64,000 nt of DNA from Myxococcales bacterium (GTDB taxonomy: Bacteria > Myxococcota > Myxococcia > Myxococcales > Myxococcaceae), in NCBI GenBank assembly GCA_016191815.1, contig JACPVI010000015.1:62001-126000 (forward strand). Reading direction: 5' to 3'. The notes below the pieces were generated by a model. That model did not search any database. It was given only the letters and a program-made list of their open reading frames with translations, and was not told where the DNA came from. Both the position numbers and the translations under genes were made by a program. Shown one piece after another: positions 34,041 through 42,239 of this stretch. The stretch's first letter is position 1, and every line of letters starts with the position of its first letter.

Positions 34041-35960
34041 ATGAAGAAGGCCCTGCTCATCGCGCTCCTCGCCATCGCCGCCGGAGTCGCCGCGTGGCGG
34101 CTTTTGCTCTGCAAAGGGGCGCCGGCGGCGGCGCCAGCCGAGCCTCAACCCGTCTCTGAAACCGCGCGGGTCATCCGCGAGGGCCTCTCGATCGACTTGG
34201 AGCTTCGGCCGCTCAGCGGGCGGCGCGCCCGTGAGATGGGCGAGGCGACCGTCTCTTTCAAGGTGACCGACGCCTCCAGCGGGGAGCCGGTGCGCGGCCT
34301 GCGCCCGATGGGCTGGCTGTGGCGCCGCGAGGGGAACGCCGCCCCTGACGAACAGGAATGCCGCCGGAAGATGAAGACCTTCCTCGGCGGTTTCCTCTCG
34401 GCCCAGGCCGAGGTGGACTTGAACTCCTTCCTCCTGCTGGCGCTGAACCACGACAACACCATCTCCATCATCAATCCGCAGATCGCCTTTTCCCGCACCA
34501 AGCTGCTCGGCCTGGTGACGCTCTCCGGCCGCGCCGCGGACTGGGCCCAGGACGGCGACCGGCTGTACGTGACGATTCCAGCCAGGGGGACGCTCTCGGT
34601 CGTGGACCTGCCCCGGGTGCGGGTGGCGGCCAACGTGGAGGTGGGGCGGGAAGCCTCGCGGGTACTGCTCTCCCCAGACGGACGGACCGCGTTCGTCGGC
34701 GCCGACGGCGAAGGCGCGGTGGCGCTGGTGGACACCCAGGCCCTCGGGCGAGTGGCCCTCCTGCCGACCGCCGAAGGGCGCCAGCATTTCTCCCTCTCCG
34801 GCGACGGGAGGTGGCTCTGGGCGGCGAGCTCGGGCGGCGAGCGGGTACAGCTCTTCGACGTGGAGCGGCGCGAGGCGGCGGCAGAGGTGAAGGTCGGCAC
34901 GGGCGCGAGCGCCATCGCCTCCAGCGACTCGGCGGGAGCGGTCTATCTCGCCCGGCCGGAAGCCGGAGAGCTGGTGATGGTGAGCGCGGCCCGGCGGCAG
35001 CTCGCGAAGCGGCTTCGCCTGGAGCCAGGAGTCTCCGGCGTCTGGTTCGAGCCCGGCGGCCGGTGGGCGTTTGCCTCCAACCCCAAGGACGGCTCGGTGT
35101 CCGTCATCGACTCCGCGGTGGGCGAGCGGGCCTTTCGGCTGGAAGGGTTCCAGTCGCCCGACTTCATCTCGTTCAGCGCCGCTTTCGCCTACGTGCGGTT
35201 GGCAAAGAGCGGCGAGATGGCGCTCATCGGGCTCGCCGAGCTGGAGAAGGGTCTTGCGCCTCCCGTCTTCCGGGTCGCGCTGGCCCAGAAGGCGCCTTCC
35301 CTGGCCAAAGGCGTCGGGCTCTCTTCGCCGTTTGCGCGGACTTGGGCGGCCAGCGAGATGGTGGTCGCCGCCCCGGCCGACCAGACCCTCTACTACTACC
35401 GGGAGGGGATGATGGCCCCGGTCGGCTCGTTTCTGAACTACGGGCGCGATCCGCTCGCCGCGCTGGTGCTCGACCGCTCGCTCAGGGAGCGCGAGCCCGG
35501 CGTCTACCGCACCACCGTGCGGCTCCCGGAGTCCGGGCTGCACGAGGTGGGGTTGCTCATCGACAAGCCACGGGTGGCCACCTGCCTCGAGCTGAGGGTC
35601 GCCGCCGCGGAGCCGAAGGCGGCGCCTGTCGCGCGCGTCGAGCTGACGCCGCTGTTCGACCCGTCGGTGCCACTGGCGGAGAACGCCCCCGCTTCGCTCC
35701 GCTTCCGCATGGTGGAGGCCACTTCGCGAAGGGCGCTTCGGCCCTCCGAGGTCGCGGTGCTGGTGTTCAGGCCGCCGGGCACCTGGCAGTGGAGGCCCGC
35801 TCCGCGCGCGCTCGAGGACGGCTCGCTGGAGATCGAGTTCCCCGCCCCGGGGAAGGGGCAGCTGCGGCTGCTCCTCGCGGCGCCCTCCTTGGGCGCGCCG
35901 TTCGGCTCGCTGCCGCTCCTCAAGCTCGCGGTCGGCGGGGGAAAGGCGGAGGCGCGATGA
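34041..35960 (+). CDS. Membrane-anchored YVTN-type beta-propeller protein
   Basis: 639 residues. One N-terminal membrane helix (LLIALLAIAAGVAAW) precedes a small strand domain (about 45-120, with a Cys in DEQECRRKMKTF). Propeller blades then follow (about 130-420): LLALNHDNTISIINPQI, VTIPARGTLSVVDL, VLLSPDGRTAFVGADG, FSLSGDGRWLWAASS and FASNPKDGSVSVID. The repeats resemble YVTN/cytochrome d1-type propellers, but there is no haem motif. The C-terminal third (about 430-630) has two Ig-like parts. Its stop overlaps the first SCO gene (ATGA). It is the first gene of a four-gene coupled operon with copper and cytochrome proteins, suggesting an electron-transfer or metal-delivery complex in the periplasm. 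Confidence 0.8.
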   Translation: MKKALLIALLAIAAGVAAWRLLLCKGAPAAAPAEPQPVSETARVIREGLSIDLELRPLSGRRAREMGEATVSFKVTDASSGEPVRGLRPMGWLWRREGNAAPDEQECRRKMKTFLGGFLSAQAEVDLNSFLLLALNHDNTISIINPQIAFSRTKLLGLVTLSGRAADWAQDGDRLYVTIPARGTLSVVDLPRVRVAANVEVGREASRVLLSPDGRTAFVGADGEGAVALVDTQALGRVALLPTAEGRQHFSLSGDGRWLWAASSGGERVQLFDVERREAAAEVKVGTGASAIASSDSAGAVYLARPEAGELVMVSAARRQLAKRLRLEPGVSGVWFEPGGRWAFASNPKDGSVSVIDSAVGERAFRLEGFQSPDFISFSAAFAYVRLAKSGEMALIGLAELEKGLAPPVFRVALAQKAPSLAKGVGLSSPFARTWAASEMVVAAPADQTLYYYREGMMAPVGSFLNYGRDPLAALVLDRSLREREPGVYRTTVRLPESGLHEVGLLIDKPRVATCLELRVAAAEPKAAPVARVELTPLFDPSVPLAENAPASLRFRMVEATSRRALRPSEVAVLVFRPPGTWQWRPAPRALEDGSLEIEFPAPGKGQLRLLLAAPSLGAPFGSLPLLKLAVGGGKAEAR

Positions 35961-36529
35961 GGAAACCGGCGCTCGCAGGGGCAGTGCAGCTCTTTGCCTG
36001 GACATTCGCCGCCTGGGCGGCGAACCCGCGGCCGCAGGAGGTGGAGCCGCCCGAGGTGCCCGACGTCCGCTTGCTGGATCAAGAAGGGCGGACGGTTCGC
36101 TTCAAGGACGAACTGCGGCGCGGGCGGGTAGTGGCGGTCAACTTCGTCTACACCACCTGCTCGACGAGCTGCGGGCCGATGACCGCCATCTTCTCGGCGC
36201 TGCAGCGGGAGCTGGGAGCCTCGCTCGGCCGCGAGGTACGGCTGGTCTCGGTGTCCATCGACCCGCGCACGGACACGCCCGAAAGGCTCCGGCGCTTCGC
36301 CAAGAAGTTCGATCGGAGGGAAGGCTGGACCTTCTTCACCGGACCGCCCGATCGCCTCGCCCGGCTGTTCTCCACGCTCGGCGCGCCCACCGACAAGGCC
36401 AACCACACGCCGATGGTGCTGATCGGCAACGAGCGGGCCCGCCGCTGGGTCCGACTCTACGGACTGGTGCCTCCCTCGCGGCTGGCGGAGGAAATCCGCC
36501 GCCTGCTCGACTCTCCCAAGGAGGAGTGA
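35957..36529 (+). CDS. SCO1/SenC-family copper protein, first copy
   Basis: 190 residues with an N-terminal export signal (LAGAVQLFAWTFAAWAA). A thioredoxin-like fold with the copper-binding Cys pair CSTSC (about 68-72) and the distant His in KANHTPM (about 149), both required for copper binding in SCO proteins. It begins at an ATG overlapping the propeller stop and ends overlapping the second SCO gene. SCO proteins deliver copper to cytochrome oxidase CuA or act as thiol reductases; no oxidase subunit lies nearby. Confidence 0.92.
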   Translation: MRKPALAGAVQLFAWTFAAWAANPRPQEVEPPEVPDVRLLDQEGRTVRFKDELRRGRVVAVNFVYTTCSTSCGPMTAIFSALQRELGASLGREVRLVSVSIDPRTDTPERLRRFAKKFDRREGWTFFTGPPDRLARLFSTLGAPTDKANHTPMVLIGNERARRWVRLYGLVPPSRLAEEIRRLLDSPKEE

Positions 36530-37182
36530 TGACGCTGCGCGCTTGCATCGGTCCGGAGGTCGCCTCTGCTCCGCTCGTCGATCGGACCGGGAGCCTCCGC
36601 GCCTGGTCGCTCCAGGCAATGGCGCTGGTTGTTCTCTTCGCGACCCAGGCCGCCGCCGGTGGCCCGACGGGCCTTCCCTCCGCCGGGGAGGAGGCCGCCC
36701 GCAGCTACTTCACCGACCTCGAGCTGGTGGACCAGGACGGCCGCACCTATCGCTTCTACAGTGACCTCTTGCGCGGCAACGTGGTGCTGATCAGCTTCGG
36801 CTTCACCGCCTGCAAGGGAGCTTGCCCACCCATCACCGCGAAGCTCGCTCGAGTGCAGAAGCTCCTGGGAGAGAGGGTGGGGAAGGACGTGCGGATACTG
36901 ACTCTTACCGTGGATCCGGTGGCAGACACTCCGCCGATGCTGAAGCGGTACGCCGACAAGGTGGGCGCGGGCCCTGGCTGGCTCTTCCTCACTGGAGCCC
37001 CGAACAACGTGTCCGCGGTGCTGAGGAAGCTGGGGGATCGCTCCGGCCAGCCCGAGCAGCACTCCACCGCCATCATCATCGGCGACGCCTCCGCGGGGAG
37101 CTGGCTCAAGCTGCCTTCCCTCGAGGCCGCCGACCGGATCGCCTGGGCGGTGGAGCACATCAACGACCCGCCGCGGCGATGA
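36529..37182 (+). CDS. SCO1/SenC-family copper protein, second copy
   Basis: About 217 residues. The ATG at 36529 is chosen because caaggagg lies at normal spacing; the GTG three bases earlier sits too close to it. Signal or anchor helix at about 25-45 (SLQAMALVVLFATQAAAG). The metal Cys pair is CKGAC (about 95-99) and the partner His is in EQHSTAI (about 178). It differs clearly from the first copy, so it is an old duplicate rather than a recent one. Its stop overlaps the start of the cytochrome fusion gene. Confidence 0.92.
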   Translation: MTLRACIGPEVASAPLVDRTGSLRAWSLQAMALVVLFATQAAAGGPTGLPSAGEEAARSYFTDLELVDQDGRTYRFYSDLLRGNVVLISFGFTACKGACPPITAKLARVQKLLGERVGKDVRILTLTVDPVADTPPMLKRYADKVGAGPGWLFLTGAPNNVSAVLRKLGDRSGQPEQHSTAIIIGDASAGSWLKLPSLEAADRIAWAVEHINDPPRR

Positions 37183-38711
37183 GACCCGCGAGCGGCACAA
37201 AAGGTGCCCAGGTTCTGCCCTGCTCGGCCGCGCTGCTTGCCGCGGTCGCCCTCTTCGCCTGCTCGTCTCGCGAGTCTCTTCCGCCCGGAGACGCGGCGCG
37301 GGGCAAGGCGCTCTTCACCCGTGGCCTCACTCGAGACGGCTCTCCGGTCCGCGCAACGCTCGGGGACGGTGTCTCGGAGCTGGCCGGCGAAGCCGCCGCC
37401 TGTGCGAGCTGCCATGGACCTTCGGGCGCGGGCACCTTCGAGGGAGGAATCCTTGCGCCAGACATCTCCGGCGCTCGACTGCGGCGCGAGGTGGGCCCGC
37501 GCTGGCCGGGAGACCCGCTGGCCCGCCCGGCCTACGGCGAAGCTTCGCTCGTGCGCGCCGTCGCCGGCGGGGTGGGTCCGACTGGCCGCATCTTCGGCCC
37601 GGCGATGCCGCGCTACGCGCTGGGCGCGAAGGACCTGGCTCACCTGCTGGCCTATCTGCGCATCCTGGGCACCGAGACGGATCCAGGGGTCTCGGCGGGG
37701 GCACTCCGCCTGGGAGCGAGACTACCCTTGTCCGGGCCCTGGGCTGGCGTCGGGGAAGACGTGCGGGCGGTCCTCTCGGCGCAGTTCGAGGCAGTGAACC
37801 GGCGGGGAGGAATCTACGGGAGGCGCCTGGAGCTGGCACTCGAGGACGCCACTGCCCGCGCCCCCCCTGCCGCGCCACTCTCCGCCCGGGCCCTGGCGGA
37901 GGTGGCCAGCATCTGGAGGGGCCCGCCCGGCGATGACGACCAGCTTCCCGCGGTGGGGGTGATCGATCTCCAGCCTCGCGAGCGGCCGGCAGTCAACGCC
38001 TTCCTGCTGCAGCCGGGTGCGGAGCTGGAGGCGCGCATCGCGGTGCAGCACGCGCTGGCGAGGCTCACTCCCGCCGCCCCCTTGGTGGTCGTCGGCGAGC
38101 AGGGAGGCTGGGCCCGCGGCGCGAGGGCGGAGGCGGACCGGCGCGGAGTGGGCCGGGGGCCGGTTCGTGCGCTGCTCGAGGTGGCCGATGCTCGAGCCGC
38201 GGCGGCCTACCGGCCCGGCGCCATCCTCTTCCAGGGCGAGGCGGCGGCGCTGGGGGAGCTGTTGGAAGCCCTGGGCGAGGGCACGCCGGCCCAGGTGCTC
38301 GCGCCGTGCAGCGTCGCGGCGCGCCTCCCGCCGGCGCAGCGCGCGCCGGCCTCGAAGACGGTGTTGTTCGTTTGCCCGGCGCTGCTCGGCGACCAGTCTG
38401 GGCGGGGGTTGGCGCCGTTTTCGGCCTTCCTCGAACGAAGCGGCCTCGCGCCGAGGAACCTGGCCTTCCAAGCCAACGCCTACGCCGCGGCGACGGTGGT
38501 GATGGAAGCGCTGAAGCGCGCCGGAGAGGGGGTGAGCCGGGCGGGCCTGGTGCGGGCGCTCGAGTCTCTGCGCGACTTCGAGACGGGAGCTTCGCCGCCA
38601 GTCAGCTTCGGACCGGAGCGGCGGGTGGGCGTGGCTGGGGCCTACCTCGCTCGCCTGGAGACGGACGGCCGCCTCACGCCGGTGACCGGCTGGCTCGAGC
38701 TCTCGCCATAG
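37179..38711 (+). CDS. Cytochrome c fused to a LivJ-type substrate-binding protein
   Basis: 510 residues. The N-terminal signal LLAAVALFACSSR could be a lipobox (LFAC). A monohaem cytochrome c domain (about 35-170) has the CASCH haem site (75-79) and a likely axial Met in FGPAMPRYAL. From about residue 175 the protein becomes a periplasmic binding protein of the branched-chain amino acid type (LRLGARLPLSGPWAGVGEDV, AQFEAVNRRGGIYGRRLELA, YAAATVVMEALKRAG). No ABC permease or ATPase is adjacent, so it may sense or bind a ligand in an electron-transfer context. It is the last gene of the operon. Confidence 0.88.
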   Translation: MRPASGTKGAQVLPCSAALLAAVALFACSSRESLPPGDAARGKALFTRGLTRDGSPVRATLGDGVSELAGEAAACASCHGPSGAGTFEGGILAPDISGARLRREVGPRWPGDPLARPAYGEASLVRAVAGGVGPTGRIFGPAMPRYALGAKDLAHLLAYLRILGTETDPGVSAGALRLGARLPLSGPWAGVGEDVRAVLSAQFEAVNRRGGIYGRRLELALEDATARAPPAAPLSARALAEVASIWRGPPGDDDQLPAVGVIDLQPRERPAVNAFLLQPGAELEARIAVQHALARLTPAAPLVVVGEQGGWARGARAEADRRGVGRGPVRALLEVADARAAAAYRPGAILFQGEAAALGELLEALGEGTPAQVLAPCSVAARLPPAQRAPASKTVLFVCPALLGDQSGRGLAPFSAFLERSGLAPRNLAFQANAYAAATVVMEALKRAGEGVSRAGLVRALESLRDFETGASPPVSFGPERRVGVAGAYLARLETDGRLTPVTGWLELSP

Positions 38712-38802
38712 CGGTTGTGCGCACCGCCGGGTTTGGGTGTGATGCGGGGGCAGGCTCCCGCTTGGCGTGGGCGCCTCGAGGTACACGCCGGTTCGTTCCT
38801 CC

Positions 38803-39232
38803 ATGCTGGCACCTCGAGAACTGTCCGGCTGGCGCGCGCTGGCGATGGGACCGCGAGCAGGTCGCTTCGCGCTCGTTCTCTCCCTCATCGTCTCCGCGCC
38901 GTCCCTCGTCTGCGGCCTCTTCATGGACGACTACCTCCAGCAACTGCTCGTGGAGGGAGCAACCACCCTCCCGGGCAGCCGGCTGCATCTCTTCGCCTTC
39001 GCGCAGCTCCGCCTTGCCCGTGCCGCTCGGAGCGACCGTGCAGCTCGACGGGTTCACCGTCGAGGTCGTGGCGCTGGACGCGGGTTTGCCCAGCCGGCTG
39101 CGCCTTCGGTTCCACGAGGATCCGGAGGGCGGCGCGTTCACCTTCGCCCAGTGGCGCGAAGGCAAGCTGAGGCCACTGACGCTCCCCGCCGTGGGAGTGC
39201 AGCTCACGCTCGAGGAAGCCCCGCTGTTCTGA
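38803..39232 (+). pseudogene. Remnant of a multi-pass membrane protein gene (internal deletion)
   Basis: Frame +1 from the ATG at 38803 reads like the start of a large membrane protein: a hydrophobic helix (FALVLSLIVSAPSLVCG) then LFMDDYLQQLLVEGATTL, similar to the first loop of GT-C-type membrane proteins. After about 39000 sense coding continues in frame +2 (LGATVQLDGFTVEVVALDAG to a stop at 39232), which looks like a soluble C-terminal tail of a different part of a gene. The likely explanation is loss of the whole middle plus a frame change at the junction. Nothing here could make a full membrane protein. Confidence 0.5.
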
Positions 39233-39300
39233 CGCCGGCTGGGCCGGCCGCTTTGCGGCTACGCAGGCGTGAACAAGCCCCGGCTATAGTCCCGCGCCCG

Positions 39301-40623
39301 ATGCGCAAGCTCCTGCTCGTTCTGTTCGCTCTCACCCGCTGCGTCGACGCTCAGCCCGGGACCCATGACGCCGGCCCGGACGCATTCACCGGCGGCTCGC
39401 CCGACGGGGGCAAGAGCGACGCCGGCACCGCGAACGACGCGGGATTCACCGATGGCGGGGACGCCGACGCGGGAGCCACGGACGCCAAGACGACCGACGG
39501 TGGAACGTCCGACGGCGGCGTGGCTGCCACGGTGCTCCGCGTGCACTACCCGGCGGGCGCGAAGACGATCTCGGTGCGCGGCTCGGGGGCGGGCCTGAGC
39601 TGGTCCCAGGGGACGCCGCTGACCCCGGGCGCCGACGACGTGTGGACGATCTCGTTCGACAAGCTCGCCGCGCCGATCGAGTGGAAGCCGATCCTCGACA
39701 ATCAGACCTGGTCGCGCGGGCCCAACTACCACCTCGCGCCGGGCCAGTCGCTCGAGGTGTACCCGCACTTCAATACCACCAGCGGGACGGTGACCAAGCT
39801 GTTCACCAACTTCGTCTCCGCTTACCTCGCCAACAACCGCGACGTCTGGGTCTACCTGCCGCCCACCTACCTGGAGAACACTCGCGCGCGGCTGCCGGTG
39901 CTCTACATGCATGATGGCCAGAACCTCTTCGATTCCTCGCTCGCGTTCGGGGGCAACGAGTGGAAGGTCGACGAGGCGTTCAACGCCGCCGCCGAAAGCG
40001 GCACCTGCGACTCGGACGCGACGAAGAGTTGCCAGAACGACGGTGACTGCCCGGGCAGCGCCTGCCACACCTTCGCGCCGGCGATCGTGATCGGCGTCGG
40101 CAACACGCAGGCGCGGATCGACGAGTACACGCCGACCAGCGATCCGTCGTACGGGGGAGGGATGGGGAACGACTATCTCAAGATGCTGGTCACCGAGCTG
40201 AAGCCAGCGGTGGATCTGGCGCTGCGCACCCAGACGGATCGCGAGCACACGCTGATGATGGGCTCGTCGCTGGGCGGGCTGATCAGCTCGTACGCCGGGA
40301 TTCACGAGCCGGCGGTGTGGGGCCGGATCGGCGCGATGTCTCCCTCCACCTGGTGGGATGGCACGTACATCATCGGCGCGGTGCTCGACTCGAAGGACGC
40401 GCCGGAGAGGGCCGCCCGCGTGTACGTGGACTGCGGCGATTCGGGCACGGCAAACGACGACGTCGCGAACACCACGGTCCTCGCGCAGGCGTACCGGAAC
40501 ATCGGCTACGCCGACGGGACCGAGCTCAAGTTCATCGTCGCGCCCGGGCACCAGCACAGCGAAACGTACTGGGCGCAGCGCTTCCCCGGCGCGATGCGGT
40601 TCCTGCTCGGCCCGCGACCGTAG
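39301..40623 (+). CDS. Secreted esterase, D-family (enterochelin esterase-like)
   Basis: 440 residues. A signal peptide (LLLVLFALTRCVDAQ) with a possible lipidation Cys is followed by an Asp/Gly/Thr-rich linker (about 20-75). A CBM48-like Ig domain (about 78-150) precedes an alpha/beta-hydrolase of the esterase D/Fes type (about 165-440). The nucleophile is Ser in GSSLGGLISS, with PVLYMHDGQNLF before it and a candidate catalytic His near the end in APGHQHSETYW. A CDSDATKSCQNDGDC insert is Cys-rich. TATAGT at 39285-39290 gives a promoter with a very short leader. Substrate unknown: siderophore, feruloyl or acetyl esters are options. Confidence 0.88.
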   Translation: MRKLLLVLFALTRCVDAQPGTHDAGPDAFTGGSPDGGKSDAGTANDAGFTDGGDADAGATDAKTTDGGTSDGGVAATVLRVHYPAGAKTISVRGSGAGLSWSQGTPLTPGADDVWTISFDKLAAPIEWKPILDNQTWSRGPNYHLAPGQSLEVYPHFNTTSGTVTKLFTNFVSAYLANNRDVWVYLPPTYLENTRARLPVLYMHDGQNLFDSSLAFGGNEWKVDEAFNAAAESGTCDSDATKSCQNDGDCPGSACHTFAPAIVIGVGNTQARIDEYTPTSDPSYGGGMGNDYLKMLVTELKPAVDLALRTQTDREHTLMMGSSLGGLISSYAGIHEPAVWGRIGAMSPSTWWDGTYIIGAVLDSKDAPERAARVYVDCGDSGTANDDVANTTVLAQAYRNIGYADGTELKFIVAPGHQHSETYWAQRFPGAMRFLLGPRP

Positions 40624-40634
40624 GAGAACCGCGC

Positions 40635-41250
40635 GTGTTCCCAGCCGCTCCACGCCTTTGTGTCCTCGTGGCCGCGGTGACCCCGTTGCTGGCGTGCACC
40701 TCCATCAAGCCGCTGCCGAAGGGCGCAGCGCTCGCGGCGCCCTCCGCCTTCGATGGAACCAACGCGGGAGACGCCCGGGGGGCTCTACGACAGGGGACGC
40801 ACCGCGGCTTCGTTGCTGTTGCGCGACGGATCCGGCGAGGCCTTGGAGGCCGTCTGTCGGGTCCTCGAACAGACGGAGGTTCAGAAACGGGCGGAGCCTC
40901 TCAACGTGCTCCGAGAGCAGCTTCCCGGCAAGGCGCATCCCGAGAAGGTGGGGACTGTGGCGCGGTGCAAAGGGGTGTTGTGCAGCAGTGCTTCGGAGCG
41001 CGCGCGCATCGCCGCCGGCCTCGTGGCGCTGGGCGAGCGCCGCTACGAAGCCTGGGCAGCACGCGCGGTCGCTCTCTCCGAGGATGGTCAATTCACCTTC
41101 TCTACGCGCGCGACTTGCAGCGCCTCGTCACTGGCTCTGGATTCGCTACGCGCGAAGGATTACCCGGACAACCTCTTGCCGTGGATTCGCAAAGCGCACG
41201 CGATGGACGCCGAATCGGTGAAGCTCACCACGCTCGCGGCGCTGCGCTGA
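40635..41250 (+). pseudogene. Lipoprotein gene with apparent frameshift
   Basis: GTG 40635 opens a good lipoprotein signal in frame (VLVAAVTPLLACTSIK), but that frame soon loses coding character. About 50 codons on, frame +1 carries a helical, HEAT-like protein (LLLRDGSGEALEAVCRVLEQ to the stop at 41250). The switch lies at or next to a run of six G at about 40777-40782; one extra base would explain it. Alternatively the true start is the ATG at 40753 and the signal is a relic. Either a recent mutation, a sequencing error or programmed slippage. Confidence 0.6.
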
Positions 41251-41429
41251 GAGTCGGTCCCCGAGCGCGGTCGCCCCCCGACAAGCTCGGCCGTCCCAGG
41301 CCTTGAAGTGTTGGCCGGGGTCTCGCGCAGGCCCGGGCGGTGCTGGTGAGCCGAAACCTGCTCTTGGTCGCCGCCTGGTTGCGGCTCTTCGGTTGTGCGG
41401 CTCGCCAGCTTTGGGTGAGATGAGCCCGG

Positions 41430-42239
41430 ATGCTCAGCCCGGAAGGCGGGGCGCTCGCGGTCCGGGCGCGCGGCCTGGTCAAGCGCTTCGAGGCCGTCAC
41501 CGCCCTGGATGGGCTGGACCTCTCCATCGAGCGAGGCGCCTTCTTCGCCCTGCTCGGTCCCAACGGCGCCGGAAAGTCGACCACCATCTCCATCCTCACC
41601 GGCGTCTACGCCGCGGACGCGGGCTCGGTGGAGGTCCTGGGCCTCGATGCGAGCCGGGAAGGCCTGAAGGTAAAAGCGCGCATCGGAGTGGTGCCGGAGG
41701 AGCTCTCGCTTTTCGAGCGGCTCACCGGCCGGCAGTACCTCTCCTTCTGCGGGAGGATGTACGGGCTCGACGGCGCGGAAGCGGCGGCGCGCGGCGCCGA
41801 GCTCTTGGAACTGACCGGGCTCTCACACAAGGCGGGCGCGCTGGTGGCGGAATACTCGAAGGGGATGCGCAGGCGCTTGGCCCTGGCTGCGGCGCTCGTG
41901 CACGCGCCGGACTTGCTGCTGCTCGATGAGCCCTTCGAGGGCGTGGACGTGCTCGCGGCCGGGGTGATCCGCGAGCTGCTGCGCGAGCTGTCCGCTCGGG
42001 GCGTGACGGTGCTCCTCACCACCCACGTGCTGGAGATCGCCGACCGGCTGGCGACCCACGCTGGGATCATTTGCGCGGGGAAGATGGCCGACCAGGGAGC
42101 GGTCCCGGAGCTGAAGGCACGGCACCGCTGCGACTCGCTGGAGCAGGTGTTCGAGAGGCTGGTGGGCGTCCCGGCCTCGAAGAACGCGCGGCTGTCCTAC
42201 TACGCGCCGGCCGTGCCGCCGCGGCGGGAGTCGGCGTGA
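41430..42239 (+). CDS. ABC transporter ATP-binding protein
   Basis: 269 residues. Walker A GPNGAGKSTT (about 43), the signature in a degenerate form EYSKGMRRRLALAAAL, Walker B LLLLDEPFEGVD and the switch His in LLTTHVLEIADRL. The subfamily resembles ABC-2 exporters (CcmA/NatA type). Its stop overlaps the GTG start of the permease. The first ATG at 41420 is out of frame; 41430 fits. The substrate is unknown. Confidence 0.93.
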   Translation: MLSPEGGALAVRARGLVKRFEAVTALDGLDLSIERGAFFALLGPNGAGKSTTISILTGVYAADAGSVEVLGLDASREGLKVKARIGVVPEELSLFERLTGRQYLSFCGRMYGLDGAEAAARGAELLELTGLSHKAGALVAEYSKGMRRRLALAAALVHAPDLLLLDEPFEGVDVLAAGVIRELLRELSARGVTVLLTTHVLEIADRLATHAGIICAGKMADQGAVPELKARHRCDSLEQVFERLVGVPASKNARLSYYAPAVPPRRESA

